Of a DNA stretch of 64,000 nt, positions 17,177-26,212 are shown piece after piece. The notes beneath the pieces were generated by a model. It was not told the origin of the DNA, searched no databases, and saw only the letters and a program-made list of their open reading frames with translations. The stretch is from Streptomyces albofaciens JCM 4342. Lineage in GTDB: Bacteria; Actinomycetota; Actinomycetes; Streptomycetales; Streptomycetaceae. The DNA is taken from positions 2,884,501-2,948,500 of the forward strand of contig NZ_PDCM01000001.1 in NCBI RefSeq assembly GCF_008634025.1, given 5' to 3'. Every line of letters starts with the position of its first letter. Within the stretch, counting starts at the first letter, position 1. Made by a program: the position numbers and the translations under genes.

Positions 17177-18373
17177 ATGTCCGCACCCCCGTCCCCGCAG
17201 CTCCCGCCCTTCGACGCGGCCGACCCGCTGGGCCTCGACGACCTGCTCTCCGACGAGGACCGGGCGGTCCGCGAGACCGTCCGCCGCTGGGCCGGCGACC
17301 GGGTGCTGCCGCACATCGCCGAGTGGTACGAGCGCGGCGAGCTGCCCGGCATCCGGGAGCTCGCCCGCGAACTGGGCTCCCTCGGCGCCCTGGGCATGGC
17401 GCTGACCGGCTACGGCTGCGCGGGCGCCTCCCACGTCCAGTACGGACTGGCCTGCCTGGAGCTGGAGGCGGCCGACTCCGGCATCCGCTCGCTGGTCTCC
17501 GTGCAGGGCTCGCTCGCCATGTACGCGATCTGGCGGTTCGGCTCCGAGGAGCAGAAACGGCGCTGGCTGCCGGACATGGCCTCCGGCGAGGTCATCGGCT
17601 GCTTCGGCCTCACCGAGCCGGACCACGGCTCCGACCCGGGCAACATGCGCACCCACGCCAAGCGGGACGGCACCGACTGGGTGCTGACCGGCCGCAAGAT
17701 GTGGATCACCAATGGGTCGGTGGCCGGGGTCGCGGTGGTCTGGGCGCAGACCGACGACGGCATCCGCGGCTTCCTCGTCCCGGCCGGCACCCCCGGCTTC
17801 TCCGCGCCCGAGATCACCCACAAGTGGTCGCTGCGCGCCTCGGTCACCAGCGAACTGGTCCTGGACGGGGTACGGCTGCCGGCCGACGCGGTGCTGCCCG
17901 GCGCCAAGGGGCTGGGCGGCCCGCTGCGCTGCCTGGGCCACGCCCGGTACGGGATCGTGTGGGGCTCGATGGGCGCCGCGCGGGCCAGCTTCGAGGCGGC
18001 CCTGGACTACGCCCGTACCCGCGAGCAGTTCGGCAGGCCGATCGGCGGCTTCCAGCTCACCCAGGCCAAGCTGGCCGACATGGCCGTGGAGCTGCACAAG
18101 GGGTTGCTGCTCGCCCACCATCTGGGGCGGCGCTTCGACGCGGGGCGGCTGCGGCCGGAGCAGATCAGCTTCGGCAAGCTGAACAACGTACGGGAAGCGA
18201 TCGAGATCTGCCGGACGGCCCGGACGATCCTGGGCGCGAACGGGATCTCGCTGGAGTACCCCGTCATGCGGCACGCGACGAACCTGGAATCGGTGCTCAC
18301 CTACGAGGGCACCGTCGAGATGCACCAGCTCGTGCTGGGCAAGGCGCTCACCGGGCTCGACGCGTTCCGGTGA
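17177..18373 (+). CDS. gcdH: Acyl-CoA dehydrogenase, glutaryl-CoA dehydrogenase type
   Basis: A 398-residue FAD enzyme. Landmarks are GCFGLTEPDHGSDPGNMRT (FAD/substrate loop, ~140), GRKMWITNGSVA (~175), RTREQFGRPIGGFQLTQAKL (~280) and the C-terminal catalytic region EYPVMRHATNLESVLTYEGT followed by EMH. The TYEGT-Glu pattern and the ESVLT stretch match glutaryl-CoA dehydrogenase, which converts glutaryl-CoA to crotonyl-CoA in lysine and tryptophan breakdown. ATG at 17177 has GGAGG 7 nt upstream. It is monocistronic: MFS is 191 bp upstream and a terminator follows. Confidence 0.88.
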   Translation: MSAPPSPQLPPFDAADPLGLDDLLSDEDRAVRETVRRWAGDRVLPHIAEWYERGELPGIRELARELGSLGALGMALTGYGCAGASHVQYGLACLELEAADSGIRSLVSVQGSLAMYAIWRFGSEEQKRRWLPDMASGEVIGCFGLTEPDHGSDPGNMRTHAKRDGTDWVLTGRKMWITNGSVAGVAVVWAQTDDGIRGFLVPAGTPGFSAPEITHKWSLRASVTSELVLDGVRLPADAVLPGAKGLGGPLRCLGHARYGIVWGSMGAARASFEAALDYARTREQFGRPIGGFQLTQAKLADMAVELHKGLLLAHHLGRRFDAGRLRPEQISFGKLNNVREAIEICRTARTILGANGISLEYPVMRHATNLESVLTYEGTVEMHQLVLGKALTGLDAFR

Positions 18374-18416
18374 GCGGGGCCGGCCGGGACCGGCGGGCCG
18401 CACGGCGCCCGCCGGG

Positions 18417-18442
18417 CCCGGGGGCCGGACCGGGCCCCCGGG
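18417..18442. terminator. Bidirectional terminator between gcdH and sepF paralogue
   Basis: CCCGGGGGCC (18417-18426) pairs perfectly with 18433-18442 around a 6-nt loop. It directly abuts the sepF-like stop codon. Confidence 0.75.
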
Positions 18443-18895
18443 TCAGCTCTGGTTGAAGAAGCCGCCCTCGGCGCGGCGCCGGCCGGGCTCGCCGTTGAGG
18501 ATCCGGTAGTCGGCCGGGGTGAGCAGGAAGACGCGGGTGGCGACCCGCTCGATGGAGCCGCGCAGCCCGAACGTCAGCCCGGCGGCGAAGTCCACCACCC
18601 GCTTGGCGTCGGCGGAGTCCATCGACGTCAGGTTGACGATGACGGGGATGCCCTCGCGGAACAGCTCCCCGATGCCGCGGGCGTCCCGGAAGCCGTCCGG
18701 GGTGACGGTGGCGATGCGGGTGCCCTGGTCCTGGGCGCTCTCCTCGGCGACCTGGACGCGCGGGTCGGTCACCCAGGGGGTGTTCCCGGTGCTGCCGGGC
18801 CCGGACCCCTCGGCGTAGTCGTCGTCGTAGTAGCGCTCGTCATCGTTGTCGTCGACGAGGCCCAGCCAGGCGCTTGCCTTGCGTACCGATCCCAT
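18443..18895 (-). CDS. SepF-family cell division protein (paralogue)
   Basis: A 150-residue SepF-like protein. SepF polymers tether FtsZ to the membrane. The N-terminus is a weak amphipathic helix ([15 protein letters not shown]), followed by a Tyr/Asp-rich linker ([11 protein letters not shown]). The C-terminal core carries [20 protein letters not shown], then [20 protein letters not shown] and [18 protein letters not shown], all typical of SepF. It stands alone, away from the ftsZ-sepF-dcw cluster, so it is more likely one of the Streptomyces SepF-like paralogues (SflA/SflB) than SepF itself. GAGAGGAGG precedes the ATG. Confidence 0.85.
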   Translation of the reverse strand: MGSVRKASAWLGLVDDNDDERYYDDDYAEGSGPGSTGNTPWVTDPRVQVAEESAQDQGTRIATVTPDGFRDARGIGELFREGIPVIVNLTSMDSADAKRVVDFAAGLTFGLRGSIERVATRVFLLTPADYRILNGEPGRRRAEGGFFNQS

Positions 18896-19333
18896 TGACG
18901 CCTCCTCTCACCCGCGGTCCGTGTGTCCGCACCTCTATCGTCGTCCATGATGCGGATGCTCTGCCAAGTGGATAGCCGCCGCACGGGGGGTTCGTGACAC
19001 ATCTGGTGCAAAGAGGGTGGCATGGCGTCAGAACCGGGGGGAGTCGCGGAAACTGACCGTGTGAAGGCTGTCACATCGAGTGTCGGAACGTCCAGTGGCG
19101 GACTGGTACCCGATCGTTTTCCGCTGCAAACCGGACGGAATGTGAACGGCCCGCGTACGGGCGGTGACCCGGTCCGCCCCGTACGAGGGGCCGGATGAAC
19201 CCGGTCGGCCGCTTGCCGGGGCGCGGTGTTGACCGATGACCCGGTGACGGACGGCCGGGCCGAGGTGATTTGTCGACAATTCAGGATCCCGGTCCCGCCG
19301 TGCCCCGCGCCTCCGGGCGCCGTGGCGCGCCTC
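18896..19333. other. Non-coding region upstream of the sulfur operon leader
   Basis: About 440 bp with somewhat lower GC than the neighbours. It should contain the sepF-like promoter (left) and the leader-peptide promoter (right). I see no gene and no clear palindrome. Confidence 0.5.
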
Positions 19334-19375
19334 ATGGCGGTTGACGGAAAACCGGATGGCTGTTCCACTTGTCCG

Positions 19376-19447
19376 ATGGACTCATGGCAGCGGCTGGTCA
19401 CCCGCGACCACATCGACTTCGGTCGGGTGTGGTCGTCCTCCTGTTGA
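19376..19447 (+). CDS. Putative cysteine-responsive leader peptide
   Basis: A 23-residue ORF whose core RLVTRDHIDFGRVWSSSC fits the 'RxHIDxxRVxSxxC' pattern of actinobacterial leader peptides found upstream of sulfur-assimilation genes. The Cys codon is the last sense codon before TGA. The same frame is open from ATG 19334, which would add residues including CSTC, giving three Cys codons in all; which start is used is unclear, and neither has a strong ribosome site. In known cases, ribosome stalling at Cys codons when cysteine is scarce changes folding of the downstream RNA. An RNA structure that could respond lies at 19517-19666. Confidence 0.65.
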   Translation: MDSWQRLVTRDHIDFGRVWSSSC

Positions 19448-19516
19448 GCTGACGCCCTGCCTCCGGCCCGCCGCCACCCCGGCCGGGCCCGCGGCGCGCC
19501 GCCCTTCCGTCCGCCG

Positions 19517-19666
19517 CGCCTTCACACCCCCGCGTCCCGCCGGCGCGCCCCCGCGCGCGGCGCCGTTCCACGCTTCCCCGCCGGGCGCCGGGGCTCCGAC
19601 GCCGGCCCGGCCGGTGTGAAGGCGTTCGACTCCCCAGTGGGACCACCGCATCCACGGAGCCTTCAC
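19517..19666 (+). promoter_or_regulatory. Candidate attenuator with two mutually exclusive stems
   Basis: Segment A CGCCTTCACACC (19517-19528) is perfectly complementary to segment B GGTGTGAAGGCG (19613-19624). Part of B, GTGAAGGC (19616-19623), can instead pair with segment C GCCTTCAC (19659-19666). C begins inside the GGAG ribosome site (19656-19659) of the small ORF that starts at 19669. So A:B pairing would free that site and B:C pairing would hide it. The element lies just downstream of the leader peptide, as a translation-controlled switch would. Pairing is seen in sequence; function is inferred. Confidence 0.5.
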
Positions 19667-19668
19667 GC

Positions 19669-19782
19669 ATGCCTGCGAACCACCGCGCGGTGGACGCCCC
19701 GCCGTCCCCGCGCCCCCTTCGCCGTCACCCGCTCGCCCCGGCCGCCCCCGCGCGGCGCCGGACCCGGTCCGGTGTCCGGTGA
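19669..19782 (+). CDS. Small Pro/Arg-rich ORF coupled to the FAD protein
   Basis: A 37-codon ORF, MPANHRAVDAPPSPRPLRRH and so on, ending RTRSGVR. It has GGAG 9 nt before its ATG. Its TGA overlaps the GTG of the next gene by 4 bp. The peptide is not recognised. It may serve mainly to deliver ribosomes to the downstream start, which itself lacks a good ribosome site. Chance occurrence is possible in GC-rich DNA. Confidence 0.35.
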   Translation: MPANHRAVDAPPSPRPLRRHPLAPAAPARRRTRSGVR

Positions 19783-21632
19783 GGCCCGTCGTCGTGCTCG
19801 TCGGCGCGGGCCCGCGCGGCACCGGCCTGGTCGAACGCCTCGCCGCCAACGCCCCCGAACTGTACGGCGCCGCACCGCTCGACCTGCACCTGGTCGACCC
19901 CTACCCGCCCGGCGGCGGACGTGTCTGGCGCCGCGAGCAGTCCCCGCTGCTGTGGATGAACTCCACGGCCGAGGACGTCACGATGTTCACCGACGCGTCG
20001 GTCGAGCAGGAGGGGCCGGTGCGGGCCGGGCCCTCGCTCGCCGAGTGGGCCGCCCGGGCGCGCACGGGGGAGATCCCCGTCGACCGCGAACTGCTCCCGG
20101 ACTTAAGCCAGTTGGGCCCGCAGGACTTCGCCGGGCGGCAGGTGCAGAGCGCCTACCTGGAGTGGGTGTACGGGCGGGCGGTGGCCGCGCTGCCGCCCGG
20201 CGTCACCGTCCAGGTGCACCGCCGTCGCGCGGTCCGCGTCGCGGGGCCGCGCGACGGACGGCAGCAGGTGTGGCTGGAGGGCAGCCCGGCACCGCTCGTC
20301 GCCGACCTCGTCGTCCTCGCCCTCGGGCACCTCGACGCCCAGCCGCCACCCGGACAGCGCGCACTGTCCGCCTTCGCGGCACGCCACCAACTGACGTACC
20401 TCCCGGCCGACTTCACGGCCGACGCGGACCTGACCGGGCTCACCCCCGGCGAGCCGGTGATCGTGCGCGGCTTCGGGCTGGCCTTCGTCGACCTGATGGT
20501 GCTGCTCACCGAGGGGCGCGGCGGCTCGTACGTGCCCGGCCCCGGCGGCGAGCCGGTGTACCGGCCGTCCGGCAGGGAACCGGTGCTGTACGTCGGTTCG
20601 CGGCGCGGCGTCCCGTACCACGCCAAGCTCGGCTACACCTGGCAGGGCGAACGGCCGCCGCTGCCGCGCTTCTTCGGGCCCGCGCAGGTCGACGCGCTGC
20701 TCGCCCGCCCGGACGGCTTCGACTTCCGGCGCGACGCCTGGCCGCTCATCGACCAAGAACTGGGCTTCGCCCACTACCACCGGCTGTTCACCGCCCATCC
20801 GGACCGCGTGCGCGCCGACTGGTCCGCGTTCGAGGAGAAGTACGCCGCCGCCGAACCGCTCGGCGCGGAACAGCGGGAACTGATCGCCGCCGCCGTACCC
20901 GACCCGGCGGACCGCCTCGACCTGGCCGCGCTGGACCGGCCCCTCGCGGGCGTCCGCCACCGGGACGCGGACGCCCTCCAAGACGGTCTGCGTTCCTACA
21001 TCGAGACCGACCTCGCCCGCCGCCACGACCCCGCGCACAGCCCCGACCTGGCGGTCTTCCTCGCCCTGCTGTCGGTGTACGGCCAGCTCAGCCGCCTCGG
21101 GGACCACGGCCCCTGGTGGCACGGCTTCTTCAGCCACCTGGCCTCCGGGCCGCCGGGGCCGCGGCTGCGGCAGCTGCTGGCGCTGTCCCGGGCCGGGGTG
21201 GTGCGCTTCCTCGGCGCCGGTCTCACCGTCACCGCCGACCCGGAGCGCGGTGTGTTCCAGGCCCGCGGCAGCAGTGCGCCCGGGGTGCTCGCCGAGACCC
21301 GCGCGCTGGTGGAGGCGCGGCTTCCGGAGCCCACCGTGGCGGGGACGAAGGACGCCCTGCTGCGCGGTCTGTACGACGACGGCGCCGCCTCCACCGGCAC
21401 CGGCCTGCTCGCCGTCGACCCCCGCGACGGCCGGGTGCTGGACCGTACGGGCCGGCCGCACCCGCGCCGCTTCGCGCTCGGCCCGTACACCGACGCCCGC
21501 GCTACCGGCGCCTTCGCCCGGCCCGGTACGAACGCGCCCGCCTTCCGGCAGAACGACGCCACCGCGCGCGCCCTGCTCCGGTTCCTCCGCGAGCGCGCCG
21601 CGGCGCACCCGGCATCACCCCACCGTCCCTGA
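19779..21632 (+). CDS. FAD/NAD(P)-binding protein of the NAD_binding_9 type
   Basis: A 617-residue protein beginning with a Rossmann motif, VVLVGAGPRGTGLVERLA. An early DPYPPGGGRVWRREQSPLLW and later ADLVVLALGHLD, then VIVRGFGLAFVDLMVLL, are typical of the FAD-NAD(P)-binding family near hydroxyacylglutathione/lysine-oxygenase-like proteins. It may supply reduced flavin or act as a monooxygenase. GTG at 19779 overlaps the small ORF. It is the first large gene of an operon with two LLM flavin monooxygenases and a DUF1684 protein, so a role in oxidising organosulfur or related compounds is inferred. The substrate is unknown. Confidence 0.75.
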   Translation: MRPVVVLVGAGPRGTGLVERLAANAPELYGAAPLDLHLVDPYPPGGGRVWRREQSPLLWMNSTAEDVTMFTDASVEQEGPVRAGPSLAEWAARARTGEIPVDRELLPDLSQLGPQDFAGRQVQSAYLEWVYGRAVAALPPGVTVQVHRRRAVRVAGPRDGRQQVWLEGSPAPLVADLVVLALGHLDAQPPPGQRALSAFAARHQLTYLPADFTADADLTGLTPGEPVIVRGFGLAFVDLMVLLTEGRGGSYVPGPGGEPVYRPSGREPVLYVGSRRGVPYHAKLGYTWQGERPPLPRFFGPAQVDALLARPDGFDFRRDAWPLIDQELGFAHYHRLFTAHPDRVRADWSAFEEKYAAAEPLGAEQRELIAAAVPDPADRLDLAALDRPLAGVRHRDADALQDGLRSYIETDLARRHDPAHSPDLAVFLALLSVYGQLSRLGDHGPWWHGFFSHLASGPPGPRLRQLLALSRAGVVRFLGAGLTVTADPERGVFQARGSSAPGVLAETRALVEARLPEPTVAGTKDALLRGLYDDGAASTGTGLLAVDPRDGRVLDRTGRPHPRRFALGPYTDARATGAFARPGTNAPAFRQNDATARALLRFLRERAAAHPASPHRP

Positions 21633-21654
21633 GAAGCGTCGAAAGGCCCCTGAC

Positions 21655-22695
21655 ATGTCCGTCACCCCATGTGCCCTGCGCCCTCTCCACCTCGCCTTCG
21701 CGCTCGACGGCCCGGTCCGCCGGGCCCGCCGCGGCGGGGAGGCGTACGACCCGGAGCACTACGTCCGGCTGGCCCGGCTCGCCGAGCGCGGCACCCTGGA
21801 CTTCGTCACGCTCGGCGACTCCTTCGCCCGGCCGGGGCCCGACGCGCTCGCCGTCCTGGCCCGGGTCGCGCCCCGGACCGGGCGCATCGGCCTGGTGCCG
21901 GCCGTCACCACCACCCACACCGAGCCGTTCCACGTCTCCACCGCCGTGAGCACCCTGGACTGGGTCAGCCGCGGCCGGGCGGGCTGGGCGGTGGAGGTGT
22001 CCCAGTCCCGCGCCGAGGCCCGGCTCTTCGGCCGCCGGGACGCCGCGCCCGCCGACGCGATGTGGCGGGAGGCCGGCGAGGCCGCCGACGTGGCCGCCCG
22101 GCTGTGGGACAGCTGGGAGGACGACGCGGAGATCCGCGACGCGGCCACCGGCCGGTTCGTCGACCGCGCCAAGCTCCACCACGTGGACTTCCGCGGCTCG
22201 TCCTTCTCCGTGCGCGGCCCCTCGATCACGCCCCGGCCGCCCCAGGGCCACCCGGTGGTCGTGGTCGACGCGAGCACGCGGCCCGCCCGGGAGGTGGCCG
22301 CGGCGCACGCCGACGTGGCCCTCGTACGGGCCGAGGACCCGGCCACGGCCGGTGACGCCCGCGCCGGCCTGCGCGAACGGGCCCGCGCCCTGGGCCGGGA
22401 CCCCGACCGGCTGCGGGTGCTGGCCTCGCTGCCCGTCGAACTGTACTGCTCCGGGGACGCCGTCGGGCTCGCCGACCTGATCGGCGACTGGCACGCGGAC
22501 GGCGCGTGCGACGGCTTCCACCTGCGGCCCGCCGACCCGGAGCGCGACCTCGCCCGGCTCGTCGACGGCACCGTCCCGGTCCTCCAGCACCGCTGCCTGC
22601 TCCGCCGCTTCTACCCGGGCGCGACCCTGCGCGAGCACCTCGGCCTGCCGCGCCCGGCCAACCGCTACGCCGCCGCCCGGAAGGTCTCGCCATGA
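21655..22695 (+). CDS. LLM-class flavin-dependent oxidoreductase
   Basis: A 346-residue bacterial luciferase-like TIM-barrel protein. It has the early strand LHLAFALDG, then RGTLDFVTLGDSF, GRIGLVPAVTTTHTEPFHVS and VSTLDWVSRGRAGWAVEVS, all as in LLM monooxygenases. The 'TLDWxSxGRAGWxV' segment is the family's FMN-side signature. These enzymes use FMNH2 from a partner reductase to oxygenate sulfonates, sulfones, amines and similar substrates. It follows the FAD gene by 22 bp and overlaps the second LLM gene by 4 bp (ATGA). Confidence 0.85.
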   Translation: MSVTPCALRPLHLAFALDGPVRRARRGGEAYDPEHYVRLARLAERGTLDFVTLGDSFARPGPDALAVLARVAPRTGRIGLVPAVTTTHTEPFHVSTAVSTLDWVSRGRAGWAVEVSQSRAEARLFGRRDAAPADAMWREAGEAADVAARLWDSWEDDAEIRDAATGRFVDRAKLHHVDFRGSSFSVRGPSITPRPPQGHPVVVVDASTRPAREVAAAHADVALVRAEDPATAGDARAGLRERARALGRDPDRLRVLASLPVELYCSGDAVGLADLIGDWHADGACDGFHLRPADPERDLARLVDGTVPVLQHRCLLRRFYPGATLREHLGLPRPANRYAAARKVSP

Positions 22696-24038
22696 CCACG
22701 ACCACCGCACCGTCCCGCACGCCGTCCGCCCCGCCGGGCCCCCGGCGCATGCATCTGGCCGCCCACTTCCCCGGCGTCAACAACACCACGGTCTGGACCG
22801 GCGACCGCGTCGGGTCCCAGATCGACTTCGCCTCCTTCGAGCACCTGGCCCGCACCGCCGAGCGCGGCCGCTTCGACTTCTTCTTCCTGGCCGAGGGGCT
22901 GCGGCTGCGCGAGCACAAGGGGCGGATCCACGACCTCGACGTCATGGGCCGCCCGGAGGCCGTCACCGTCCTGAGCGCGCTGGCGGCGGTCACCGACCGG
23001 CTGGGCCTGGCCGCCACCGTCAGCGCCACCTTCAACGAGCCCTACGAACTCGCCCGGCGGCTGTCCACCCTGGACCACCTCAGCGGGGGCCGCGCCGCCT
23101 GGAACGTGGTCACCACCTCGGACGCCTTCACCGGCGAGAACTTCCGCCGCGGCGGCTACCTCGACCACGCCGACCGCTACGTACGGGCCGCCGAATTCGT
23201 CGCCACGGCCCGCGAGCTGTGGGACTCCTGGCCGGCGGGCGGCACCCCGCGGCCGGTCGCGCACCAGGGACCGCACTTCAGTGTCCGGGGCGAGTTCACC
23301 CTGCCGCGCAGCCCGCAGGGCCACCCCGTCATCATCCAGGCCGGGGACTCCGCCGAGGGCCGCGACTTCGCCGCAGCCACCGCCGACGTGATCTTCACGC
23401 GGCACAGCACACTGGAGGCGGGCCGGGAGTTCTACGCCGACGTGAAGGGGCGGCTGCCCGCGCACGGCCGCGACGCCGACGCCCTCAAGATCATGCCGGG
23501 GGTCACCTTCGTCCTCGGCGACACCGCGGCCGACGCCCAGGAGCGGGCCGCCACCATCCGGCGTCAGCAGGTCTCGCCGCAGAACGCGCTGGTCGCCCTG
23601 GAGCAGGTCTGGGGCGTGGACCTGTCCGCGTACGACCCGGACGGGCCGCTGCCGGACTTCGACCCGGTCCCGGACCCGCGGCTGGCGCAGGGCCGCGTCC
23701 GGATCGGCGACCCGAAGGCGGTCGCCGACCGCTGGCGGGCGCTGTCCGAGGCCAAGGGCCTGTCGATCCGGGAGACCGTGATCGAGACGACCGGGCGGCA
23801 GTCCTTCGTCGGCACGCCGGCGGCCGTCGCCGAGGAGATGGCCGCCTTCGTGGCCGCCCGCGCCGCCGACGGCTTCATCCTCGTACCGCACCTGACCCCC
23901 GGCGGCCTGGACGACTTCGTGGACCGGGTGGTGCCGCTGCTCCAGGAGCGCGGCGTCCTCCGCCCGGAATACGAGGGCGCCACGCTGCGCTCTCATCTGG
24001 GGCTGCCGGAACCGGTACGTCCCGCAGGAAAGGGCTGA
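22692..24038 (+). CDS. NtaA/SnaA/DszA-family flavin-dependent monooxygenase
   Basis: A 448-residue LLM monooxygenase of the NtaA/SnaA/SoxA(DszA) group. Hallmarks: FDFFFLAEGLRLREHKG near residue 57, STLDHLSGGRAAWNVVTTSD near 133, then FRRGGYLDHADRYVRAAEF. SPQGHPVIIQAGDSAEGRDFAA near 205 is the best family marker. Relatives oxidise dibenzothiophene sulfone, nitrilotriacetate or pristinamycin intermediates. Given the Cys-type leader upstream, a sulfur-source substrate is the simplest inference. A partner flavin reductase is not adjacent unless the FAD protein fills that role. Confidence 0.88.
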   Translation: MTTTTAPSRTPSAPPGPRRMHLAAHFPGVNNTTVWTGDRVGSQIDFASFEHLARTAERGRFDFFFLAEGLRLREHKGRIHDLDVMGRPEAVTVLSALAAVTDRLGLAATVSATFNEPYELARRLSTLDHLSGGRAAWNVVTTSDAFTGENFRRGGYLDHADRYVRAAEFVATARELWDSWPAGGTPRPVAHQGPHFSVRGEFTLPRSPQGHPVIIQAGDSAEGRDFAAATADVIFTRHSTLEAGREFYADVKGRLPAHGRDADALKIMPGVTFVLGDTAADAQERAATIRRQQVSPQNALVALEQVWGVDLSAYDPDGPLPDFDPVPDPRLAQGRVRIGDPKAVADRWRALSEAKGLSIRETVIETTGRQSFVGTPAAVAEEMAAFVAARAADGFILVPHLTPGGLDDFVDRVVPLLQERGVLRPEYEGATLRSHLGLPEPVRPAGKG

Positions 24039-24042
24039 CGTC

Positions 24043-24852
24043 ATGAGCACCACCACCAGCAGCAGCACCGGCACACAGGCGGAGCAGGACTGGAGGGCCT
24101 GGCATGACGAGCGCGTCGCCGAGGTCTCCCGGCCGTACGGACCGCTCGCGCTGACAGGCACGCACTGGCTCGCCGATTCCCCGGACGGCCGACTGGACGG
24201 CGTACCGGGCCACTGGAGCGCGGACGGCGCGGCGGTGGTCCTGCGCGCGACCGCCGCCGACGGCCTGACCGCCGACGGGGCCCCGCTCGACGGCACCGTA
24301 CGGCTCGGCGCGGACGGCGGCCCCGCCACGGCCCGGGCCGCGCACGACGGCAGGCGCCTGCCGGTGCTGCACCGGGAAGGGCAGTGGGCGGTCCGCGTCT
24401 TCGACCCCGGCTCCGCGGCCCGGCGCGCCTTCGGCGGCATCGACGTCTTCCCGTACGACGAGCGCTGGGTGCGGCCCGGACTCTTCCGGCCGTACCCGGC
24501 GGGGCGCACGGTCGAGGTGCCCAACGCCGACGGGCAGCGGCGGGGGCTCGGCCTCGGCGGCGAACTGGCCTTCACGCTGGACGGCGACGAGCACACGCTC
24601 CAGGTCGCCGTCGAGGCGGACGGCTCGCTGTGGGCCGTCCTCGCCGACGCCACCAGCGGCACGGACAGCTACCGCTTCCGCTTCCTGCGGACCCCGGCCC
24701 CGGCCGCGGACGGCACCGTACCGGTGGACCTCAACCGCACCCTGCTGCCGCCCTGCGCCTTCGCCGACCACTTCATCTGCCCCTTCCCGCCGCCCGGCAA
24801 CACGCTGCCCTTCGCCCTGCGCGCCGGCGAGCGGAACCGCAGCACGGGCTGA
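24043..24852 (+). CDS. DUF1684-family protein
   Basis: A 269-residue protein. The C-terminal signature is clear: [20 protein letters not shown] followed by [15 protein letters not shown], where the family has 'DFNRAYNPPCAF...CPLPPxxNRLPxxIxAGE'. Upstream, YRFRFL and a [12 protein letters not shown] stretch also fit. The family is common in actinobacteria and its chemistry is not established. It starts 4 bp after the DszA-like gene and ends before a strong terminator, so it is the last gene of the sulfur operon. Confidence 0.85.
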   Translation: MSTTTSSSTGTQAEQDWRAWHDERVAEVSRPYGPLALTGTHWLADSPDGRLDGVPGHWSADGAAVVLRATAADGLTADGAPLDGTVRLGADGGPATARAAHDGRRLPVLHREGQWAVRVFDPGSAARRAFGGIDVFPYDERWVRPGLFRPYPAGRTVEVPNADGQRRGLGLGGELAFTLDGDEHTLQVAVEADGSLWAVLADATSGTDSYRFRFLRTPAPAADGTVPVDLNRTLLPPCAFADHFICPFPPPGNTLPFALRAGERNRSTG

Positions 24853-24880
24853 GCCGTCCCAGCACCGACCGAGGGGGTCA

Positions 24881-24921
24881 ACGCCCGCCCCGGCAGCGCC
24901 TGTTGCTGCCGGGGCGGGCGT
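24881..24921 (+). terminator. Terminator of the sulfur operon, perfect 17-bp stem
   Basis: ACGCCCGCCCCGGCAGC (24881-24897) pairs perfectly with 24905-24921 around GCCTGTT. Confidence 0.9.
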
Positions 24922-25105
24922 GTGTACGGCCATCGGGCGGGCGTCCGAAAGCCACCCTTGCGCCCACGGTCCGGGCCCCCGAAACTCCCGAGCAGCGCTG
25001 TCCGGGGCACGCGCTGACGGGACGTGCGGAGTCCCGCGGGCCCGCCGGGCGGCGCCGTACGGACCTGCCCACCGGCGGGTCCTTCCGATCCCCTCGGAGG
25101 TAGCA

Positions 25106-26023
25106 GTGAGACACGAGCGCACTACCCCCCGAAGCGGCGCGGCCAGACGCGGCCGGCTGATCGCCGTGGCGTCCGGACTGGCCGCGGCCGGCGCCCTGAC
25201 CCTGCCCACCGCCCACGCGGGCGAGCCCGCACCGGCCGCGGCGGCCACCGCGTTCAGCGCCGCCCAGCTCGCCGCCGTCAGCGACGCCGTACGCTCCGCG
25301 GACGTCGCGGGCACCGCCTGGGTCGTGGACCCGAAGACCCACCAGGTGGTCGTCCAGGCCGACAGCCGGGTGACCCGGGCCCAGCTCGACCGGATCAAGC
25401 GGAACGCGGGCGTCAACGCCGGTGCCCTGAAGGTGGAACGCATCCCCGGCGTGCTGCGCAAGCTGATCTCCGGCGGCGACGCCATCTACGCGCCGAGCTG
25501 GCGCTGCTCCCTCGGCTTCAACGTCAAGAAGGGCAGCACCTACTACTTCCTGACCGCCGGGCACTGCACCGACGGCAACCCGCCCTGGTACACCAACTCC
25601 TCGCACAGCACGAGCATCGGCCCGACCGCCGGTTCCAGCTTCCCGGGCAACGACTACGGCCTGGTCCGCTACAGCAACAGCAGCGTCTCGCACGAGGGGA
25701 CGGTCGGCGGCCAGGACATCACCAGGGCCGGCAACGCGACCGTAGGGCAGACGGTCACCCGCCGCGGCTCGACCACCGGCACCCACAGCGGCAAGGTCAC
25801 CGGCCTGAACGCCACCGTCAACTACGGCAACGGCGACGTCGTGTACGGCATGATCAAGACCACCGTGTGCGCCGAGCCCGGCGACAGCGGCGGCCCGCTC
25901 TACGCCGGCAGCACGGCGCTCGGCCTGACCTCCGGCGGCAGCGGCAACTGCCGATCCGGCGGCACGACCTACTTCCAGCCCGTCACCGAAGCGATCAGCG
26001 CGTACGGGGTCAGCATCTACTGA
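25106..26023 (+). CDS. sprB: Streptogrisin B-like secreted serine protease precursor
   Basis: A 305-residue S1E (alpha-lytic type) protease precursor, close to S. griseus protease B. A signal peptide ends near THAG. A propeptide follows to residue ~120. The mature enzyme starts at [18 protein letters not shown] (~121, 185 residues). The catalytic triad is visible in FLTAGHC (His), NDYGLVRY (Asp) and [12 protein letters not shown] (Ser); four Cys form the two usual disulfides. GTG at 25106 is preceded by CGGAGG. The enzyme should be a chymotrypsin-like extracellular protease. It lies upstream of a stomatin gene and a second streptogrisin. Confidence 0.92.
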   Translation: MRHERTTPRSGAARRGRLIAVASGLAAAGALTLPTAHAGEPAPAAAATAFSAAQLAAVSDAVRSADVAGTAWVVDPKTHQVVVQADSRVTRAQLDRIKRNAGVNAGALKVERIPGVLRKLISGGDAIYAPSWRCSLGFNVKKGSTYYFLTAGHCTDGNPPWYTNSSHSTSIGPTAGSSFPGNDYGLVRYSNSSVSHEGTVGGQDITRAGNATVGQTVTRRGSTTGTHSGKVTGLNATVNYGNGDVVYGMIKTTVCAEPGDSGGPLYAGSTALGLTSGGSGNCRSGGTTYFQPVTEAISAYGVSIY

Positions 26024-26052
26024 CCCGCCCCCCACGCAGCCGGCAGCGCTCA

Positions 26053-26084
26053 GGGCCCCCGACCGCACCCGCGGCCGGGGGCCC
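26053..26084 (+). terminator. Terminator after sprB
   Basis: GGGCCCCCG (26053-26061) pairs with CGGGGGCCC (26076-26084). Confidence 0.7.
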
Positions 26085-26212
26085 GTCGCCGGTGCGCGGC
26101 GCGGGGTACGGCCGACGCGGGCCCTCGACCGTTCCACGGGCCGGTCATACCGTGGTGAGAGCGCACGATCCGGACGCGGGTGCGCGGGCAGATCGGACGG
26201 CAGGGGGCCGTG

